Shown in pieces: positions 21,255-25,218 of a DNA stretch of 25,218 nt. This DNA comes from Microbacteriaceae bacterium UBA1487 (GTDB lineage Bacteria > Actinomycetota > Actinomycetes > Actinomycetales > Microbacteriaceae): the NCBI GenBank assembly GCA_002325245.1, contig DCRR01000022.1, positions 137,485 through 162,702 on the forward strand, in the 5' to 3' direction. Below the pieces are notes generated by a model, which saw nothing but the letters and a program-made list of their open reading frames with translations, was not told the DNA's origin and did no database searches. A program made the translations under genes and the position numbers. How positions within the stretch are numbered: position 1 is the stretch's first letter; every line of letters begins with the position of its first letter.

Positions 21255-22445
21255 CTACCCGAAGAGCTTGTGCAGGCGGGCGATGCCCTCGGCGATGTCG
21301 GCGTCGCCGAGCGCATAGCTGAAACGCAGGTACCCGCTCGGCCCGAAGGCCTCCCCGGGCACGGCGGCGACCTCGGTCTTCTCGAGGATCAGATCGGCGA
21401 GCTCGAGACTCGTGGTCGGCGTGACGCCGGCCCATTCGCGGCCGAGCAGCCCCGAGACATCCGGGTACACGTAGAACGCGCCCTGCGGCAGCGGCACGGT
21501 GATCCCGTCGATCGCGCCGAGCCCCGCGACGATCGCGCGGCGGCGGCGATCGAAGGCGAGGCGCATCTCGTCCACCGCGTCCTGAGGTCCGCTGAGCGCG
21601 GCGAGCGCGGCGCGCTGGGAGATGTTGGAGACGTTCGAGGTGAGGTGCGACTGCAGGTTCGCGGCGGCTGTCATCGCATCCTTCGGCCCGACCATCCAGC
21701 CCAGCCGCCAGCCGGTCATGGCGTAGGTCTTGGCGACGCCGTTGACGAGGATGGTGCGGTCGGCGAGCGCGGGCGTCGCCTCCACGATCGAGGCGGCGCG
21801 AACGCCGTCGTAGACGAGGTTCTGGTAGATCTCGTCGCTGATCACCCAGAGCCCGTGCTCGTCGGCCCAGGCGCCGATCGCGGCCGTCTGCTTGGGCGAG
21901 TAGACCGAGCCGGTGGGGTTCGAGGGCGAGACGAACAGCAGCACCTTGGTGCGCGGCGTGCGGGCGGCCTCGAGCTGGTCGACCGTCACCAGGTAGTTCT
22001 GGTCGGCTCCCGCGAACACCTCGACGGGGACGCCGCCGGCGAGCGCGATCGCCTCGGGGTAGGTCGTCCAGTACGGCCCCGGCAGCAGCACCTCGTCGCC
22101 CGGGTCGAGCAACGTCGCGAAGGCTTGGTAGACCGCCTGCTTGCCGCCGTTGGTCACCACCACCTGCGAGGGGTCGACCTCGAGCGCAGAGTCGCGCAGC
22201 GTCTTGGCCGCGATCGCCTCGCGGAGTTCGGGAAGGCCCGCGGCGGGCGTGTAGCGGTGGTTCTTGGGGTCGCGGGCCGCCGCGACGGCGGCCTCGACGA
22301 CGTGGTCGGGCGTCGGGAAGTCGGGCTCACCGGCCGCGAAGCTAATGACCGGCCGACCGGCGGCCTTCAGCTGCTTGGCCTTGGCGTCGACCTTGAGGGT
22401 CGCGGACTCGGCGATGGATCCGATGCGGTGAGAAACGCGCTGCAC
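21255..22445 (-). CDS. aspC: Pyridoxal-phosphate aminotransferase, aspartate (AAT Ib) type
   Basis: This 396-residue class I/II aminotransferase probably interconverts aspartate and oxaloacetate with glutamate. ISFAAGEPDFPTPDHV, RYTPAAGLPELREAI and VTNGGKQAVYQAF are typical of the Ib group. LLFVSPSNPTGSVY holds the Asn contacting PLP, VISDEIYQNLVYDG the ring-nitrogen Asp, and LVNGVAKTYAMTGWRLGWMVG the Schiff-base Lys239. GYLRFSYALG near the end supplies the substrate-carboxylate Arg. GTG at 22445 is the start: TAGGCT lies 6 bases upstream, so the transcript may be leaderless, although GAGGGG in the spacer could also act as a ribosome binding site. The symbol is by family; specificity (aspartate, aromatic amino acids or prephenate) is not settled. 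Confidence 0.93.
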   Translation of the reverse strand: MQRVSHRIGSIAESATLKVDAKAKQLKAAGRPVISFAAGEPDFPTPDHVVEAAVAAARDPKNHRYTPAAGLPELREAIAAKTLRDSALEVDPSQVVVTNGGKQAVYQAFATLLDPGDEVLLPGPYWTTYPEAIALAGGVPVEVFAGADQNYLVTVDQLEAARTPRTKVLLFVSPSNPTGSVYSPKQTAAIGAWADEHGLWVISDEIYQNLVYDGVRAASIVEATPALADRTILVNGVAKTYAMTGWRLGWMVGPKDAMTAAANLQSHLTSNVSNISQRAALAALSGPQDAVDEMRLAFDRRRRAIVAGLGAIDGITVPLPQGAFYVYPDVSGLLGREWAGVTPTTSLELADLILEKTEVAAVPGEAFGPSGYLRFSYALGDADIAEGIARLHKLFG

Positions 22446-22482
22446 CCCCTCAGCCTACTCGGCTGGGTTGGTGAGCGGACAG

Positions 22483-22522
22483 CGGAGCCGGAGCCGCCTA
22501 CCCCCAGGCGACTCCGGCTCCG
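22483..22522 (-). terminator. Terminator hairpin of the LAxTG surface protein gene
   Basis: CGGAGCCGGAG (22483-22493) pairs perfectly with 22512-22522. Inside, CGCC/GGCG (22495-22498 with 22507-22510) extends the stem past a C/A mismatch, leaving an 8-base loop. It starts 22 bases after the stop of the minus-strand surface protein gene and lies upstream of the aminotransferase promoter. Confidence 0.75.
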
Positions 22523-22544
22523 TACTACCCGGCGCTCGCTTGGA

Positions 22545-24452
22545 TCAGCCGAGCACCGCACCGCCCTGGGTCCGGCGGTGGTGTGCGATCAGCAGCGCGC
22601 TGCCGACGATGAGGAGGCCGAGGATGATCGCCACGAGCAGGGCGATCCCGACGCCGGTGAGCGCGAGGCTCGCGATGTCGGAGCCGTCATCGCCGCCTCC
22701 GCCGCCGCCTCCGCCGCCGCCGCTACCGCAGTCGGTGACGCAGCCGGAGTCGTCGGCCCCGTCAGCGTTCGGCCCGACCGTCGCAGACGCGAGGCTGAGC
22801 GACAGCAGCTCGCCGCCGTCAAGGACGCCGACGCGCACCGCGGTCTGCGAGAAGTAAGGGTCATCGCTCGGCGCGGTTCCCGCGGGACCGGTGACCGAGG
22901 TCTCCTGCACGTTGACCGTGATCGAGACGACGTCTGTGAGCAGATTCTGAATCGAGGACGTGTCGTCGAGCAGCCCATCGAGGGCGGGGTCGACGAGGTT
23001 CAGCTCCAGCGCATCCACGAGGTCCGAGATTGCGCCGTCGCCCAGCAGTCGATCGTTCAGCAGGTCTCCGATCGCGCCGACGAAGAGGTTCGCGTTGACG
23101 TTGATCGGCAGGCCCAGCACCTGAGCCGTGATGTCGGCGTCGACGCCGATGCCGCTGACGAGTTCGTCGACGGTCGCCGAGATGTCGAGCACGAGACTCG
23201 TCGTCAGCGGGTCGAGCAGCCGGGTTTCCTCGGTGCAGACGAGTTCTTCGACGATCTTGTCGACGGTTCCGATGACGTTGCCGAGAAGTCCGCCGAGCAC
23301 GGGTACCTGAATCACTCGCTCGACGGTCTTGCACACCTCGGTGACGACGGGGGCTTGCGCCACGTTGACGACCAGATCGGCGTGCACGTCGACCGTCAGG
23401 TCGCGGATGACATCCTCGACCTTGGCGACGACGTCATCCGCGAGTCCGGAGACCGTGTCGGTCACGGTGTGGAGGACGCGCGAGATCACCGCGTCGGTGA
23501 GCAGCTCCGTGTTCACCGGGAGGTTGTTGAGACTTCCGACGTAGTGCTCCAGGTCGATCGAGACGACCCCCGTCTCGAGGTTGAACGAGACGCCGCCGTC
23601 GCCGTAGGCGGAGGTGAGGATCGCCGACACGGCGCTGCGCAGCTGGCTCGAGTCGATCGACGCCGAGACGTTCGCGTTGGTGCCGACGAGGTTGAGTGCC
23701 GGATTCAGATCCTGAACGAGCGCCGACACCAGTGCGAGGAGCTCGCCATCGTGCCCGCTCAGGTCGTCGATTTCATCGATGACGACGTCGAGCGAACGGT
23801 TGACTTTCTCGGTCAGCCGCGCGATCGCCGGGCTGGAGAAGTGGAGCGTCGCGCCAGCGAGGTAGTAGTCACCCTCCGACTCGCCGCCGTCGCGCTCCGC
23901 GCGCGCGGCGATCTTCTCGAGCTCCAGGCTGAGGTCGGCGACCGTCTCGGCGAAGGCCGGGGAGATGAGGGCCTGCAGGTCGACCGTCGCCGAGCCATCC
24001 GGAATCGAGGCGTCCGAACCGACGCCCAGGCCGCCGTCGCTCGTGACGGCGCCGGACGCGCCCACGGCGGCCCCCGGGTCGGCCAGCGCGAACTGCGCGA
24101 CGGTGCCGAGTTCGACGGCGTCGCTGAGCGGGATCGTCACCGGCGTGCCGGTGCCGACGGTGACCGCGCTGAGCGCGGTGACCGAGAGCGGGTGCACGAC
24201 GGTCTGTGTCTCCTCGGTGCCGTCGTTGAAGGCCTGGGCGCCATCGATGCTCACGATGCTGTCGAGAGAGGAGCCGGCGACAGTGCCGGTCAGGAACTGA
24301 CCCTCCGCGAACGTCGCGTCGGTGTGACTGTCGAGATGCGCAGTGGGGGCGGCGTTCGCCGCGGGGCCCGTGAGAATGAGTGCTCCCGCGAGCGCGAGGG
24401 TCCCGACCCCTGCGGCCGCGCGGGGGGTGCGCGAGTGGTGTGTGGTGAACAC
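22545..24452 (-). CDS. Secreted cell-wall protein with LAxTG sorting signal (choice-of-anchor G-like)
   Basis: This 635-residue exported protein has a signal peptide that runs from a basic start (HHSRTPR) through a hydrophobic core (GVGTLALAGALILTG) to a probable cut after PAANA. The mature part is acidic and rich in Val, Asp, Leu and Thr, with long amphipathic stretches (for example LLTDAVISRVLHTVTDTV) and a few cysteines. A run of ten glycines leads to LALTG (596-600), a 21-24-residue hydrophobic segment and the tail HHRRTQ. This is the tripartite signal read by sortase; LAxTG suits class E sortase. The overall form resembles actinobacterial choice-of-anchor G family proteins. GTG at 24452 is inferred from the signal peptide and AGGAAGG upstream; no ATG gives a sensible N-terminus. 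The ligand or function is unknown. Confidence 0.85.
   Translation of the reverse strand: MFTTHHSRTPRAAAGVGTLALAGALILTGPAANAAPTAHLDSHTDATFAEGQFLTGTVAGSSLDSIVSIDGAQAFNDGTEETQTVVHPLSVTALSAVTVGTGTPVTIPLSDAVELGTVAQFALADPGAAVGASGAVTSDGGLGVGSDASIPDGSATVDLQALISPAFAETVADLSLELEKIAARAERDGGESEGDYYLAGATLHFSSPAIARLTEKVNRSLDVVIDEIDDLSGHDGELLALVSALVQDLNPALNLVGTNANVSASIDSSQLRSAVSAILTSAYGDGGVSFNLETGVVSIDLEHYVGSLNNLPVNTELLTDAVISRVLHTVTDTVSGLADDVVAKVEDVIRDLTVDVHADLVVNVAQAPVVTEVCKTVERVIQVPVLGGLLGNVIGTVDKIVEELVCTEETRLLDPLTTSLVLDISATVDELVSGIGVDADITAQVLGLPINVNANLFVGAIGDLLNDRLLGDGAISDLVDALELNLVDPALDGLLDDTSSIQNLLTDVVSITVNVQETSVTGPAGTAPSDDPYFSQTAVRVGVLDGGELLSLSLASATVGPNADGADDSGCVTDCGSGGGGGGGGGGDDGSDIASLALTGVGIALLVAIILGLLIVGSALLIAHHRRTQGGAVLG
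22691..22723. repeat. GCC/TCC-type microsatellite encoding a glycine run
   Basis: About ten consecutive glycine codons (alternating GGC and GGA on the minus strand) form a low-complexity tract just before the sorting signal. It is a flexible linker in the protein and a possible site of replication slippage. Boundaries are approximate. Confidence 0.7.
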
Positions 24453-24834
24453 GATGTGTGCCTTCCTGATCCAAGGAGTGGACGCGGAAGCATCAATCGC
24501 GGCGGGGATCGCCAACGACAACCCCGGGGGAGGCCGTGGCCTCCCCGCGGGGGTCATCATTGGGCGAACGATCTCTGCCTGATCTCAGCTTCGTTACGCC
24601 CGGTTCGGTGTTTCGTTGTGTCCGGCTGAGTTGGTGGCTCTGCCGTTACAGGAAGAGACAGACCGGTACGCCCTCCATGACGCGGGTTGCGAAACTTTCT
24701 CCCGAATTTTCTGAGCGAGCCGCCGCCCCTCGGAGGCTCCCCGCGGGATGCCCTACACTGGTCTCGGTGGTGGAAATCGCCAAGCTTCGTCGTGCCCGGG
24801 AACGGTCAGGACGAGCGGTGATTCCCGGCACTGT
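24453..24834. other. Gene-free stretch between the surface protein and tRNA-Trp
   Basis: This holds the divergent control regions of the surface protein gene (minus) and the tRNA-Trp/secE region (plus). Visible items are a long G/C-rich hairpin at about 24521-24554 (GGGGAGGCC at 24527-24535 against 24538-24546, with outer C4/G4 pairing), which lies in the likely 5' leader of the surface protein gene, and a TACACT box at 24754-24759 that could be the -10 of the tRNA transcript. Short open frames here have no credible ribosome binding site or codon pattern. Nothing else is recognised. Confidence 0.6.
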
Positions 24835-24907
<73 letters not shown>

Positions 24908-24955
24908 CGAGATCTCGGGTCTTCCCCGGGATTCAGCGGCCGAAAGGTGGAGAAA

Positions 24956-25218
24956 GTGGCACGCAAGGTGGTCGACGAGCCGAGTGAGGACCTCGTCGAG
25001 AGTGCCAAGCGGGACCGCGCCGAACGGCGAGGGCCGTTTGCGCGGGTTGCGCTCTTCATCCGTCAGGTCATCAACGAACTCAAGAAGGTCGTCACCCCGA
25101 CGCGGCGCGAGCTGATCAGTTTCACCGGAGTCGTTCTGGTGTTCGTCGTCATCATGATGGGGATCATCTACGGACTCGACTACGGCTTCGGCTGGCTCGT
25201 GTCCTGGGTGTTCGGCGA
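24956..25218 (+). CDS. secE: Preprotein translocase subunit SecE (3' end beyond window)
   Basis: This is the small essential subunit of the SecYEG channel. The 87 codons visible begin MARKVVDEPSEDLVESAKR, continue through an Arg-rich stretch to the conserved amphipathic helix FIRQVINELKKVVTPTRRE (the SecY-binding V-x-x-E-x-K-K-V-x-W/T-P segment), and end in one transmembrane helix, GVVLVFVVIMMGIIYGLDYGF. GTG at 24956 follows AAAGGTGG at suitable spacing; a GTG 9 bases earlier is in the ribosome binding site itself. The frame is still open at the window edge, near the expected end of the protein. nusG and the L11/L1 ribosomal genes would be expected next but are outside. Confidence 0.95.
   Translation, partial: MARKVVDEPSEDLVESAKRDRAERRGPFARVALFIRQVINELKKVVTPTRRELISFTGVVLVFVVIMMGIIYGLDYGFGWLVSWVFG

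Noticed and set aside
21027..24629. 1200-codon open frame on the plus strand
   Set aside because: It lies antisense to the aminotransferase and the surface protein, both of which have clear motifs. Its composition (Arg, Asp, Gly, Val rich, no fold motifs) is the usual mirror frame of high-GC genes.

Overview
The window looks like chromosomal DNA of a very high-GC actinobacterium, most likely a member of the Microbacteriaceae; I cannot fix the genus. The basis is strong G/C bias at third codon positions, many 4-base ATGA/GTGA gene overlaps, GTG starts, TAnnnT promoters placed 6-7 bases before start codons, and the neighbourhood hadA-hadB ... tRNA-Trp - secE, an arrangement also known from mycobacteria. 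No insertion sequence, prophage, CRISPR array or rRNA was seen.

Layout. (a) 1-3433: an NAD(P)-binding SDR-like protein, a convergent small heat-shock protein (Hsp20) whose promoter carries both a CIRCE and a HAIR operator, and a P1B-type metal ATPase. (b) 3353-6173, minus strand: a flavin-based electron-transfer operon made of an FMN-binding lipoprotein, the flavin transferase ApbE and a membrane RnfD-like/ferredoxin-reductase fusion, all translationally coupled; ApbE apparently starts with CTG. (c) 6296-12019: nagA and purU on the minus strand, then an MFS exporter and a glyA-folD operon preceded by a ZTP (pfl) riboswitch. purU, glyA and folD all act on one-carbon-tetrahydrofolate units. (d) 12042-14259, minus strand: pxpA-pxpB-pxpC (5-oxoprolinase), fully overlapping and probably leaderless. 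(e) 14406-14667: a strong AT-rich promoter, an excellent ribosome binding site, a 26-codon gene ending in a CxxC peptide, and a strong terminator hairpin. This is the least explained element in the window. (f) 14728-17683: hadA, hadB, murB and rbsK on the plus strand. (g) 17694-21172, minus strand: a drug-type ABC exporter co-transcribed with a NarL-family two-component system. (h) 21255-24452, minus strand: an aspartate-type aminotransferase and a large secreted protein with a glycine stretch and an LAxTG sorting signal. (i) 24835-25218: tRNA-Trp and the start of secE, which runs off the window.

The best leads for follow-up are the 26-residue peptide gene, the stacked CIRCE/HAIR promoter of hsp20, the CTG-started apbE in its extracytosolic flavin operon, and the ZTP riboswitch, whose last conserved segment also forms a terminator stem. 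Functional assignments come from recognising motifs by eye; no database was searched.
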